Source: UBA4416 sp964543545 (GTDB lineage: Bacteria; Bacteroidota; Bacteroidia; B-17B0; Aurantibacillaceae). Taken from it: a stretch of DNA of 64,000 nucleotides. Numbering within the stretch: position 1 is the stretch's first letter; each line of letters opens with the position of its first letter. Made by a program: the position numbers and the translations under genes. The stretch is from positions 620,001-684,000 of the forward strand of contig CAZIYT010000002.1 in NCBI GenBank assembly GCA_964543545.1, given 5' to 3'. The notes below the pieces were generated by a model. The model saw only the letters and a program-made list of their open reading frames with translations, searched no databases and was not told the origin of the DNA. Shown in pieces: positions 18,454 through 26,831 of this stretch.

Positions 18454-19826
18454 TGGAACTAAACGTAAATAACTTAGCAATCAGTAAAAACAGTATTTTT
18501 TATGTGTTTGTGCTTTTGTTATTTATAAGTGTTTCCTTAGTCTCCATTCATGATGCTTATTACTACGATCGTTGGAAATTGTTTTCCGATAGCTATGATT
18601 ACCTCACGCAGGCCAAAATGGATTTTTTCTCTTTTAATTTTTGGTTCCCGGCAAAAACAAAGGACTTTTATCCCCGCCCATTTACCGTTCCCCTGATTTA
18701 TAAAATGATTGGCGGCGATGTTTCCCTGATCGTGATATGGCAAAAAATCATCCACTTCCTTTCGGCTACGCTGTTATGCATTTCGGTATCACTGTTCATT
18801 AAAAGGCAATTTTTAAAATACCTGTTGGCTGTGTTTATCTGTATCGTTTTTTGCTGGTGGAATATCCTGGGCTGGGCTCAATTGGTCCTGTCCGAATCCT
18901 TATCCTTTAGTTTCACCTGGATATGGGTCTCCTCCCTGCTATTCTGGATAAAGTTCAACACGAGACTTACATTTTCGATCCATATTCTTAGTGTTCTGTT
19001 GTTTTTATTTACAAGGGATTCCTGGTCTTATGTACTGATTCTCTTTTATGTGTTTGGGATCATAACGGCTTATCTCTTTTCAAAAAATCTGCTTAAGCGC
19101 ATGCTTGTTCTGTTGTTGACCTGCTGCCTGGCTTTTATAATACAACAAAAAGCCATTGCGCGTGGAGAAAGACAAAAGATGCCGGTCATTAACAACCTGG
19201 TAGTCAGAATCATTAAGGATTCTTCTTACCTGCACTATTTTGTCTCTGAGGGGATGCCCATGGGCGAAGAATTAAGAGAGGAGTATCACGCCATTGATTT
19301 CACGATTGATGAAAACCGGACCCTGATTTATGAGCTTTATACCAGTAAAAAATATGAGCCCCTGTTTGATTGGGTGGTAAAAAACGGGAAAAGTACCTAT
19401 CTGAAATTTATGCTCACGCATCCCTCCTATCCTTTGATGCTTAACGAGCCTTCAGCTAAAATGAAATCCTTCTTTGTCAGAAATCTCTATCAGTACACGC
19501 GCGGGCCTATAGGCATTTCTCAATACGTCGACTCTGTTTTTCCGGTCTTTTCTTACCTGGCCCTTTTTATATTCGTAATTCTGTTGGCCCTTATCAATAT
19601 CAAACTTAAAAACCTGATCTATATTATTTTTACAGTTTTATATATCGTTTTTATTGCCAATGCCCTGATCATTTATAATGCGGATTCTTTGGAAACAGAC
19701 AGGCATCTGTTTAACGATTCTGTTTTGGTGGAAATTTTTGGGGCTGTCTTTTTTTGTTTTATACTCGATTCTTTATCGATTCAAAGAATTACAGGGTACA
19801 TAACACACAAAAAGGCTAATCCATAA
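18453..19826 (+). CDS. Polytopic membrane protein, possibly GT-C type glycosyltransferase
   Basis: I start at GTG 18453 (MELNVNNLAISKNSIFYVFV), which overlaps the previous TAG by one base (TAGTG); a longer frame from 18360 would overlap the SGNH gene by about 90 bp and adds implausible residues. The product is 457 residues with roughly ten hydrophobic helices and a first external loop containing SDSYDYLTQAKMDF and FYPRPFTVP. A soluble loop sits at ~265-330. This arrangement resembles GT-C glycosyltransferases, but I see no decisive motif, so function is uncertain. Base composition is more AT-rich than the two upstream genes. The 3' end overlaps the convergent T9SS cargo gene by 11 bp. Confidence 0.7.
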   Translation: MELNVNNLAISKNSIFYVFVLLLFISVSLVSIHDAYYYDRWKLFSDSYDYLTQAKMDFFSFNFWFPAKTKDFYPRPFTVPLIYKMIGGDVSLIVIWQKIIHFLSATLLCISVSLFIKRQFLKYLLAVFICIVFCWWNILGWAQLVLSESLSFSFTWIWVSSLLFWIKFNTRLTFSIHILSVLLFLFTRDSWSYVLILFYVFGIITAYLFSKNLLKRMLVLLLTCCLAFIIQQKAIARGERQKMPVINNLVVRIIKDSSYLHYFVSEGMPMGEELREEYHAIDFTIDENRTLIYELYTSKKYEPLFDWVVKNGKSTYLKFMLTHPSYPLMLNEPSAKMKSFFVRNLYQYTRGPIGISQYVDSVFPVFSYLALFIFVILLALINIKLKNLIYIIFTVLYIVFIANALIIYNADSLETDRHLFNDSVLVEIFGAVFFCFILDSLSIQRITGYITHKKANP

Positions 19827-21288
19827 TAATAAGCTTGCTTTTGCTCTCCCCTACTAAAATGATATACATGCCCGGCGTAAGATGCTCTGTTCGTAAGATC
19901 AATTCATTAGAAGAGATGCTTTCCAGGTTATTATCAAGTTCGGTTTCCCTCCCGAGCCAGTCTGTTACCTTAACATCTTTCAGCTTAACCGGTTTGTTGC
20001 ATGTTATGGTCACGTGATGTTTGGCAGGATTAGGAAAAACACTAAACAACCTGTTTTCTTCACCAGAGAGCTCATCAATGGAAACCGTGCTGAAACTGCC
20101 AAAACTCAATAAGGAATCGAGCTTTACAAAATAACCGTCTCTTAATACCGCCCCATATCCTTCGGTATATCCTATAGCGGCATAGCCTTTGTCTTTTGTT
20201 GCAATCAGCTTATAAAGCTCATCATTCAGTATAGAGCCGAAACCTGCTGAGGCAAAGTAGTTTAGACCGTAATCCATTTCCAGGATCTTGATTTGTTTTT
20301 CATACCCCGAAACCTTAACATAAGAAATGGTATTAACGATATTCGGAGTTCGCCTGGAAACGACGATTGAATTAAATATGGCATCATCGGATGAGGTATT
20401 ATCAATCGTTTGGTTATAAAAACTACCGTTGCTGTAAAGCCTGAATGAATAGCCATTGTAATAATTCAGATTAGTACCGAAGGACTTTGTTCCTCCTACC
20501 ACATAAAGCTCACTGCTCGGATGCTGGATGATCTCATTGGCAAAATCCTCGCGGCTGCCCCCGAAGAATTTGCACCATACCGAGTCGCCCATGATGTCGA
20601 GCTTAAACACCCACACATCGCCCGAGTCCACATCATTATAGCTTTTGGTATAGCCCGTAAGGGCAAAGCCGCCATCGCTGGTTTGTACGATCGATTTAAA
20701 CTCATCATCGTGCTGCCCGCCGTAGGTTTTCGTCCATACCACATTGCCATTGCCATCGGTTTTTACCACATAACCGTCGGCGTTGCCATGCCCGAAGCTA
20801 TAGGTGGTACCGGCAATCACAAAGCCACCGTCGAAGGTTGTTTGCAGGCTGTAGGCAAAATCCCAATCGCTCCCTCCTATCGTTTTTTGCCAGAGCAGGT
20901 TTCCGTTTTTGTCGGTCTTCAGCAGGAAGATATCATAGCCGCCAAAGCCGATGGAATTGGTATACCCTACGGTCACATAGCTCGAATCGATGAGCTGAAG
21001 GACGCTTTTGCCGATCTCGTTACTATAATTCCCGAATGATTTCTCAAACTTGCGGTTCCCCATGCTATCCAGCTTCAAAAGGTACAGGTCGGTATTTCCC
21101 TGCCCGAAACTGCTGGTAGAACCTGTAATGATATAGCCGTTATCCAGCGTTTGTTTCACATCGTAACCGGCATCATAGCCATTGCCGCCAAAGCTCATGT
21201 AAAATTTACGCGGTGCCTGGGCATGTGACATGATCGCCGCCAGAAGAGCCAGGAGGCAAACACTGTATTTTTTTGAAATTAACCACAT
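19816..21288 (-). CDS. Secreted delta-60/beta-propeller-like protein with T9SS type A sorting domain
   Basis: Start taken at ATG 21288, giving signal peptide MWLISKKYSVCLLALLAAIM (cleavage after SHA); a GTG at 21294 is also possible. The body is built of ~50-residue repeats of the form GGYDIFLLKTDKNGNLLWQK TIGG, DGGFVIAGTTYSFG and so on, a propeller-like pattern common in Bacteroidota exported proteins. The last ~75 residues form a T9SS type A sorting domain (VFPNPAKHHVTI, VTDWLGRE, LTPGMYIILV). Expected to be exported by the T9SS and attached to the cell surface or released. The start codon lies inside a copy of a dispersed ACCACATAG-type repeat arm. Confidence 0.88.
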   Translation of the reverse strand: MWLISKKYSVCLLALLAAIMSHAQAPRKFYMSFGGNGYDAGYDVKQTLDNGYIITGSTSSFGQGNTDLYLLKLDSMGNRKFEKSFGNYSNEIGKSVLQLIDSSYVTVGYTNSIGFGGYDIFLLKTDKNGNLLWQKTIGGSDWDFAYSLQTTFDGGFVIAGTTYSFGHGNADGYVVKTDGNGNVVWTKTYGGQHDDEFKSIVQTSDGGFALTGYTKSYNDVDSGDVWVFKLDIMGDSVWCKFFGGSREDFANEIIQHPSSELYVVGGTKSFGTNLNYYNGYSFRLYSNGSFYNQTIDNTSSDDAIFNSIVVSRRTPNIVNTISYVKVSGYEKQIKILEMDYGLNYFASAGFGSILNDELYKLIATKDKGYAAIGYTEGYGAVLRDGYFVKLDSLLSFGSFSTVSIDELSGEENRLFSVFPNPAKHHVTITCNKPVKLKDVKVTDWLGRETELDNNLESISSNELILRTEHLTPGMYIILVGESKSKLIIMD

Positions 21289-21300
21289 AGGCACATAGAT
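21281..21300. repeat. Single arm of the ACCACATAG palindromic element
   Basis: AACCACATAGGCACATAGAT matches the left arm of the elements at 37228, 37354 and 46353. On the minus strand it supplies the ATG TGG TTA start of the T9SS cargo gene. Confidence 0.55.
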
Positions 21301-21317
21301 TTAGAATGATTATATGA

Positions 21318-22565
21318 CTAACTCTTAAATTTTTTGGCGATACTGATAAAAGCACCCTGTCCGTAAGTGTTCTTCGGGGAAATATAGCCCTGCAGGCTGT
21401 TGCTTCCCACTTTCACATAAAAGCCCGGAGAATTGTATTGCAGCGTGAGCCCTACTCCCAGCCTGGCATAACCGCCATAGCCCACATGCAGGGCCGTTGA
21501 AAAGCGCGGCGTAAAATTGTACTCCGCATCCGCAAAAAAGTAAGGCTTGAAATTGGAGTTGAACAAATAACGGAAGCCGGTGCTGAGGGCAAACTTATCT
21601 GTGAAAATAATTTTATTGATGATGAGCAGGTTCGTCGGGATGTTCACATTGAAGGCCTCTTTATGGGCATTCGTTGTATTCCGGATGATGGTATCCTGGT
21701 TGATGGCCGAGAGAGTTGAGTCCTGGAGGTCCAGCAGGTTATCGACCTGGTAACCCGAAAAGCGGAAGCTGGAGTCACTGCTGTACTGCACGCTGTTGTC
21801 GAACCAATGCAGGAAGCCGATGTTATTGGCATTGACGGTGAGCACACTGCTTTTCCCCAGGCGGCTGTTGTAAGGCGTTTCAAAGAAAATATCGGCGCTG
21901 GCCCCTGCTCCCGAGTATAAGAGCGGATTGGAGATCCTGCCGGTATCGCTCATAGCCATTGTAAAATTGGAATTAAAGATGAGCTCCGTGCCGTCGGCAT
22001 TGGTGTAGAGCGAGGAGCCCTGGTTGGCTTTGATGTAGAACAGTTGTTGGCCTTTGAGCACAGAAACCGACACCCCTATTTTGGCTGTTGTGTCGATTTT
22101 ATGCCAGATAAAGCCCACCTTCAGCTCCTGGAAACGCAGGGAGTTGATGCTGGAGCCGCTGAAATTCTTGGTTTCATCCAGGTAAGGCCTGTTGCCGTAA
22201 AAGGCCAGCTGGTAAAAATCCTTGGTATAAGAAGCATTGAAGATCTGCTGGTCCTTCACGCCGATCAGGTAGGAGTATTTAGGATTTTTGCCGAAGAACG
22301 CGGCGACATCGTAATTGAAGTTGGCGCCCAGCACATTCAGCTCTTTCATCGTTTTGGCCGAGGCATCCTTCAGCGGCTTGTCGATATAACCGCCAACAAT
22401 AAATTTATTCAGAAAAGCATTGTAAATGCCGTTGGAGCCAAGCTCATATTCTCCGTTCAGGGAAATGCTTCGCCCTGTTTTTTCGAAATTCAGAAACTCG
22501 GAATTATACTGTGCCTTTGCCAAAACCGAAACCAATACCAATACGTACGTCAATCCCTTCCTCAT
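21318..22565 (-). CDS. Outer-membrane beta-barrel protein, DUF5723-like
   Basis: A 415-residue protein with a short signal peptide (MRKGLTYVLVLVSVLAKAQ) and then amphipathic strands throughout, for example YSYLIGVKDQQIFNASYTKD, LKVGFIWHKIDTTAKIGVSV and RFSTALHVGYGGYARLGVGL. The layout (GSNGIYNAFLNKF early, alternating barrel strands to the C-terminus) is like DUF5723 proteins, which are confined mainly to Bacteroidota; I am moderately sure. Its ATG directly follows the stop codon of the lipoprotein gene with no gap, so the two are translationally coupled and probably form an outer-membrane pair. Function is not known. Confidence 0.75.
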   Translation of the reverse strand: MRKGLTYVLVLVSVLAKAQYNSEFLNFEKTGRSISLNGEYELGSNGIYNAFLNKFIVGGYIDKPLKDASAKTMKELNVLGANFNYDVAAFFGKNPKYSYLIGVKDQQIFNASYTKDFYQLAFYGNRPYLDETKNFSGSSINSLRFQELKVGFIWHKIDTTAKIGVSVSVLKGQQLFYIKANQGSSLYTNADGTELIFNSNFTMAMSDTGRISNPLLYSGAGASADIFFETPYNSRLGKSSVLTVNANNIGFLHWFDNSVQYSSDSSFRFSGYQVDNLLDLQDSTLSAINQDTIIRNTTNAHKEAFNVNIPTNLLIINKIIFTDKFALSTGFRYLFNSNFKPYFFADAEYNFTPRFSTALHVGYGGYARLGVGLTLQYNSPGFYVKVGSNSLQGYISPKNTYGQGAFISIAKKFKS

Positions 22566-24173
22566 CTACTTCGTCTTTACATTATAGTTCACGTTCGCGC
22601 TCAACAGGAGGTCGAGGTAACTGGTATCTTTGATCTTAACCGGTGTGGGCTGGTTGGGCAGGTACAGATAGGTCACAAATTTCACCCGGCTGCATTCCCT
22701 CAGGTGGTCTATCTTAAGCTTATCGAAAGACGCCACCAGCTTGGTATCTGTATAATTGAGCACCGTGTTGGCATTATCCGTCAGAGCCGACTGAATGGTA
22801 TTGTTATCCCAGGTAAACATCGAGTCTACCACCTGGTTCTGGTCGTTTACCATATAGCCCTGGATCTGAGCCCTGAACGGGTAGTTATTCCGGGCCTGGA
22901 GAATCATCTCGCAGCTATTGACATTGCTGAGCTGGCTGATGCCCGTGAGGTCTATCTTGGCGTAATTGATCAGGTTGAAATAATCGGCCGAGAGCTCGAA
23001 GGGAATGTCCACATCGGCAATCACTTTCAGCCCGTGCCCGTAGTAGGCAAAATCATTTCCGGCCGAGATGTTTCCCAGCGGGTTCAGCTTGGCCTGTACT
23101 TTATAGCCAAGGTAATTCGGTACGTTTTCCAGGAAAGCATTGAGGTTGGAGTTCGAGGAGTTAATATCAATCTGCTTCACCCAGGGGAAAACCGGGTTGG
23201 AAGCATTGTAGGTTTTGCCGGCGCGGTTCACATTGATGGTTTGCAGGAGGTTTCCCGCATTGAGAGATACCACATTGGGCGGCGTGGTTTTGATGGAGCG
23301 GATATTGCTGATGGTGCTGCTGAGCTCTATCCCGAATTCGTTGATGATGCGGAAGTTAATCGCCGATTGCGTGAGGGCGAAATTACTCGGCTTAAAATTC
23401 TCGAACATCCCCAGCAAGGTCGAATCCGGACCGAAGGAAAGGTCCTGCTGCCCGAAATAGCCCTGTACATAGGCCGGTACCACATCGGAAAACGACAATT
23501 TAACACTTAAGCCCTGCCCTACCTGGAGCTGATCGGCCACTCCCGACGGATCGGTGGTAATGGTATAGGACTGCACCAGCGTATTGATCTTGGTATTGTT
23601 GAGGCCTGTTAAATTAATGGTATAGTCGTCGAGTGGATATATCCTGGTGAGCGTCGAGGGATTAGCCGTAGAGCCTCCGCTCACTGTCTGGTTAATATGC
23701 AGGATGTTACCCCCCAGGTTAGCAGAGTTGATATCATAGTTGAAATTCAGGGGCTGGCCGTAGGTATTCGAGTATTCCACTTTCAAAAAGCCCTTTTTAA
23801 CAATTGCCTTATTCAGCTCTACGCCATTGCTCACATTAAAGGTAATCTCGCGGTCGGTAGCGCCATTATTGGCAAAAACGGTGGTTCCCGGGTTAAGCTG
23901 TGAGGTAAAAGGAGAGGTAAAACCCAGAACGACAGTCGTATCGGGTAGCTTCACCAGGCTGTCCATCGTAAAATTGATGATGTCCTTACTGAAAGCAATG
24001 TGCAATAAGCCGCTCGGATCGGCCTTAAAAATGGTATCCCCGAAAAAATTGCTGAAGTTCAGGTGGCTTTTGGCAATGGGAAAAGCAGCATCCACATCCC
24101 AGCTGGTTCCCTTTTTACATGACAAAAATGGTAACAAAAAGGCCAAAAGCAGCAATCTGAACAAAATACGCAT
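22566..24173 (-). CDS. Large exported lipoprotein of unknown function
   Basis: A 535-residue protein with a lipoprotein signal peptide (MRILFRLLLLAFLLPFLSCK; lipidated Cys at about residue 19). The mature part is rich in beta strands and Asn/Thr/Ser (FNVSNGVELNKAIVKKGFLK, YPLDDYTINLTGLNNTKIN) and probably forms several beta-sandwich domains. I do not recognise a named family. It is the first gene of a two-gene operon with the DUF5723-like barrel, which starts at the very next base after its stop. A consensus promoter just upstream predicts a leaderless or nearly leaderless mRNA. A surface-exposed or periplasmic partner of the barrel is the likely role, by inference. Confidence 0.8.
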   Translation of the reverse strand: MRILFRLLLLAFLLPFLSCKKGTSWDVDAAFPIAKSHLNFSNFFGDTIFKADPSGLLHIAFSKDIINFTMDSLVKLPDTTVVLGFTSPFTSQLNPGTTVFANNGATDREITFNVSNGVELNKAIVKKGFLKVEYSNTYGQPLNFNYDINSANLGGNILHINQTVSGGSTANPSTLTRIYPLDDYTINLTGLNNTKINTLVQSYTITTDPSGVADQLQVGQGLSVKLSFSDVVPAYVQGYFGQQDLSFGPDSTLLGMFENFKPSNFALTQSAINFRIINEFGIELSSTISNIRSIKTTPPNVVSLNAGNLLQTINVNRAGKTYNASNPVFPWVKQIDINSSNSNLNAFLENVPNYLGYKVQAKLNPLGNISAGNDFAYYGHGLKVIADVDIPFELSADYFNLINYAKIDLTGISQLSNVNSCEMILQARNNYPFRAQIQGYMVNDQNQVVDSMFTWDNNTIQSALTDNANTVLNYTDTKLVASFDKLKIDHLRECSRVKFVTYLYLPNQPTPVKIKDTSYLDLLLSANVNYNVKTK

Positions 24174-24177
24174 ATTA

Positions 24178-24208
24178 CAAACATAAGATATTTACACCTG
24201 ATTTCCAA
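24178..24208 (-). promoter_or_regulatory. Consensus promoter giving a leaderless lipoprotein mRNA
   Basis: Read on the minus strand: TTG at 24208-24206, 20-nt spacer, TATGTTTG at 24185-24178. The ATG starts at 24173, only 4 nt past the -7 element, so transcription would begin at or next to the start codon. Confidence 0.65.
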
Positions 24209-24263
24209 TGGATTGTTTGGCAAAGTTTTTGTAATATTGATGCTGAAAATTTACAGTTCGTTC

Positions 24264-24692
24264 ATGCAATATTCATTCAGATTTTTTGTTAGCTGGATTA
24301 TCTCCGCAGTTTTGATGTATGCGGCATTTTATTTCTGGCACGGAATCTTTCTGAACGACCTCGATAACATTTCTTTTTCCAAAACCCTTTTCCTGCTGCT
24401 GGCCGCTTTGGTTTACCTCGTGATCTCCTTTGTACTTTACAGGGTTTACGAAATGCGCCTGCTCAACCACATCATTTCCTCCCCCATGCTTCGCGGCGTT
24501 GCCTCGGGCATTATCGTAGGATTTGTGCTCTTTGCCGCCATTACCGTACTGGGTATTTCCTTTACCAAGCACATGACCATGACCTACATGATGGTCGATT
24601 GCCTCTGGCAAATGGCGGAACAGGTCCTTGGCGGGATCATCATTGCGATCGGCAAGGCGGTGTTATACGAGCACAAGCCCGAGGAAGCCTGA
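24264..24692 (+). CDS. Small integral membrane protein of unknown function
   Basis: About 142 residues from the ATG at 24264 (MQYSFRFFVSWIISAVLMYA); in-frame starts at 24240 (ATG) and 24213 (TTG) are also possible. Four hydrophobic segments are visible: FFVSWIISAVLMYAAFYF, TLFLLLAALVYLVISFVLY, GVASGIIVGFVLFAAITVL and a final VLGGIIIAIGKAVLY. A conserved-looking loop HMTMTYMMVDCLWQ joins the last two. I do not recognise the family. A near-consensus -7 box (TAATATTG, 24232-24239) lies just before the chosen start. The gene stands alone between the divergent lipoprotein operon and convergent rarA. Confidence 0.7.
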   Translation: MQYSFRFFVSWIISAVLMYAAFYFWHGIFLNDLDNISFSKTLFLLLAALVYLVISFVLYRVYEMRLLNHIISSPMLRGVASGIIVGFVLFAAITVLGISFTKHMTMTYMMVDCLWQMAEQVLGGIIIAIGKAVLYEHKPEEA

Positions 24693-24710
24693 TCACTAAA
24701 TAGATCTCGC

Positions 24711-24730
24711 AAAGGCGCCAAGACGCAGAG
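24711..24730. repeat. CGCAAAGGCGCCAAGACGC-type short dispersed repeat
   Basis: TCGCAAAGGCGCCAAGACGC belongs to a short intergenic sequence type I know from many bacterial genomes. A degenerate relative lies near 14386-14410. It sits with the ~54-bp element in the gap after rarA. Confidence 0.4.
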
Positions 24731-24810
24731 CTGGTTATAAGAAATCCATTTTTTTATTATAGAGTAACATAGAAGGACAAGAAGCCGAAGAGTTTCTTGC
24801 AAATCAAACC

Positions 24811-24862
24811 CGTTCTGATCCGCACCTATCCTGATAATCCGCGTGATCTGTGTTCCGTTATC
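24811..24862 (-). repeat. ~54-bp post-stop dispersed element, copy 2
   Basis: From CGTTCTGATCCGCACC to GTGATCTGTGTTCCGTTATC, ending directly at the stop codon of rarA on the minus strand. Most diverged of the four copies. Confidence 0.5.
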
Positions 24863-26137
24863 CTAATAATCGTACTTCTTTCCCCAACGCTGTTTCAGGA
24901 ATTCCCTCAGGTCCCTTTCGCGCGAATATTCGGATGGCTTATAAAAAGCCGTTCCGCTGATTTCCGAAGGTAAAAATTCCTGATCCGTAAAATGATTGGC
25001 ATAATCATGGGCATACTTATATTCGTCGCCATAGCCCAGCTCCTTCATCAGCTTGGTGGGCGCATTCCGCAGGTGCAAAGGCACCGGCAGGTCGCCGTGT
25101 TGCTTCACCGCCTGCTGGGCTTCGTTGATGGCCATATAGCTGGCATTGCTTTTCGAAGAGCAGGCCAGGTAAGTAGCAGCCTGCGACAGGATGATCCTGC
25201 TTTCGGGATAACCGATCACATTCACGGCCTGAAAACAATTGTTGGCAATGACCAAGGCTGTTGGATTCGCATTCCCGATGTCTTCCGAGGCAAGAATGAG
25301 CAAGCGCCTGGCAATAAACGAAGGGTCTTCTCCCCCATCGATCATGCGCGCCAGCCAATATACCGCGCCATTGGGGTCGGAACCGCGGATGGATTTGATA
25401 AAGGCCGAAATGATATCGTAATGCTGCTCCCCCGACTTATCATATAAGGCCAGGTTTTGCTGAATGAACTGTTTTACCAGCTCGTCGGTAACCACGATCT
25501 CCGGCTCGTTGATGGAGTTGACCACGATCTCGAGGGCATTCAGCAATTTGCGGCCGTCGCCACCGGAGATCCTCAGCAACGCTTCCGTTTCTTTGAGAAC
25601 AATACGTTTGGTCTTCAGGATCTCATCATACTGAATGGCATTGTTGAGGAGGTCGATGAGGTTATCTTTGGTAAGATGCTTGAGCACAACTACCTGGCAG
25701 CGCGAGAGTAAAGCCGGGATCACTTCGAAGGAAGGGTTCTCGGTGGTAGCGCCCACAAGCGTCACGATGCCTCTCTCCACGGCGTTCAGCAGGGAATCCT
25801 GCTGCGATTTGCTGAAGCGATGGATCTCATCAATGAACAGCACCGGTTTTTCCTGCTTGAAGAAGCCGCCATCCTGCGAAGCCTTTTCGATGACCTCCCG
25901 CACGTCTTTCACACCGGAGTTGATTGCGCTCAGGGCATAGAAAGGGCGCTTGAGCTCCTGGGAAATGATCTGCGCCAGGGTGGTCTTACCTACTCCCGGC
26001 GGTCCCCATAAAATAATAGAGGGTAACAGGTTTTGCTCGATGGACCGCCTTAATGCGGAACCTTTCCCGATAATATGCTCCTGGCCGATGTACCTGTCGA
26101 GGTTTTTAGGTCTTACTCTTTCTGCTAAGGGTTCCAT
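24863..26137 (-). CDS. rarA: Replication-associated recombination protein A (RarA/MgsA AAA+ ATPase)
   Basis: Start chosen at ATG 26137 (MEPLAERVRPKNLDRYIGQE), 424 residues; a second in-frame ATG at 26152 is overlapped by a possible -7 box (TATCTTTA). Walker A is GPPGVGKTT at ~45-53, Walker B VLFIDEIHRF near 95-105, sensor LVGATTENPSFEV after it, and the C-terminal MgsA_C region contains RGSDPNGAVYWLARMIDGG and LACSSKSNASYMAI. RarA acts at stalled replication forks and interacts with SSB in characterised bacteria. The ~54-bp repeat abuts its stop codon. Confidence 0.95.
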   Translation of the reverse strand: MEPLAERVRPKNLDRYIGQEHIIGKGSALRRSIEQNLLPSIILWGPPGVGKTTLAQIISQELKRPFYALSAINSGVKDVREVIEKASQDGGFFKQEKPVLFIDEIHRFSKSQQDSLLNAVERGIVTLVGATTENPSFEVIPALLSRCQVVVLKHLTKDNLIDLLNNAIQYDEILKTKRIVLKETEALLRISGGDGRKLLNALEIVVNSINEPEIVVTDELVKQFIQQNLALYDKSGEQHYDIISAFIKSIRGSDPNGAVYWLARMIDGGEDPSFIARRLLILASEDIGNANPTALVIANNCFQAVNVIGYPESRIILSQAATYLACSSKSNASYMAINEAQQAVKQHGDLPVPLHLRNAPTKLMKELGYGDEYKYAHDYANHFTDQEFLPSEISGTAFYKPSEYSRERDLREFLKQRWGKKYDY

Positions 26138-26298
26138 GTTTTTAAGGTTCATAAAGATACAACCTATAAGCTCAACCCTTTGCTACAAAATATAGAATTG
26201 TGGAATTAAAAAAGGTTAAGGCTGCTTTATCATATTTATGAAAAATAGTTTGCGGAATATTTTTTTATTACATTTACCACACTTAACTAAAAAAAGAA

Positions 26299-26766
26299 AT
26301 GAGCTTAAAACATATTCTAATATCAGCTACGGTTATTGGTGCCGGCCTTCTCAGTATCAACGCTATGTATAAGGGGGAGCCCAAAGACGCCCTCGATAAG
26401 CGTATTTTCACCGTTATCATGACTGAGGTGAAAGAAAATGCCGCCGGCAAAAAAGGCGTGGAAGATGAGATCGAGTTCAAAGCCGGTAAAGGCATGTTCA
26501 GCAATTTCCTCTATGAAAAACTGGAATACAAATGGGTAAAATATGAAGTAAAAAAAGACTCCACCTTTACCGACGAAGACCAGAACGAAGTACATTGGGT
26601 AGAGGCTGAGATCTCCACCACAGATGATAAGGACCAGACCATGATGATGACCTGCACCGTAGAGGATTACAATATCCAGGGCGAGATCAAGATCACGAAG
26701 AAAGACAAGCTGAAAAAGAAATACGAATTTGTTGGCAAGGAAAAAGCCAAGAAAGGAAAAAAATAA
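26299..26766 (+). CDS. Small exported Lys/Glu-rich protein of unknown function
   Basis: A 155-residue protein. The N-terminus (MSLKHILISATVIGAGLLSI) looks like a signal peptide or membrane anchor. The rest is highly charged with beta-strand character: RIFTVIMTEVKENAAGKKGV, DEIEFKAGKGMFSNFLYEKL, EVHWVEAEISTTDDKDQTMM. It ends in a basic tail (KEKAKKGKK). I do not recognise a family. It forms its own transcription unit: a hairpin terminator (26791-26824) follows, and msrA beyond it has its own -7 box. Confidence 0.75.
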   Translation: MSLKHILISATVIGAGLLSINAMYKGEPKDALDKRIFTVIMTEVKENAAGKKGVEDEIEFKAGKGMFSNFLYEKLEYKWVKYEVKKDSTFTDEDQNEVHWVEAEISTTDDKDQTMMMTCTVEDYNIQGEIKITKKDKLKKKYEFVGKEKAKKGKK

Positions 26767-26790
26767 GCCTTGCTAAACAATCATTCCCAA

Positions 26791-26824
26791 TAGCTGTCAC
26801 GACACGTCGTGACAGCTATTTTTG
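26791..26824 (+). terminator. Hairpin terminator with embedded 16-nt motif
   Basis: TAGCTGTCACGAC (26791-26803) pairs with GTCGTGACAGCTA (26806-26818), a 13-bp stem with a 2-nt loop, followed by TTTTTG. The core TCACGACACGTCGTGA recurs at 41512-41527 and 59399-59414. Confidence 0.75.
26817..26824 (+). promoter_or_regulatory. Putative -7 box of msrA inside the terminator T-tract
   Basis: TATTTTTG fits TAnnTTTG and ends 7 nt before the msrA ATG, so the mRNA would be almost leaderless. No TTG is found at the expected -33 position. Confidence 0.4.
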
Positions 26825-26831
26825 CAACTAT

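Noticed and set aside
22044..23510. 488-codon plus-strand frame
   Set aside because: Lies antisense across the lipoprotein and barrel genes, has no recognisable domain, and spans the exact junction of two well-supported coupled genes.
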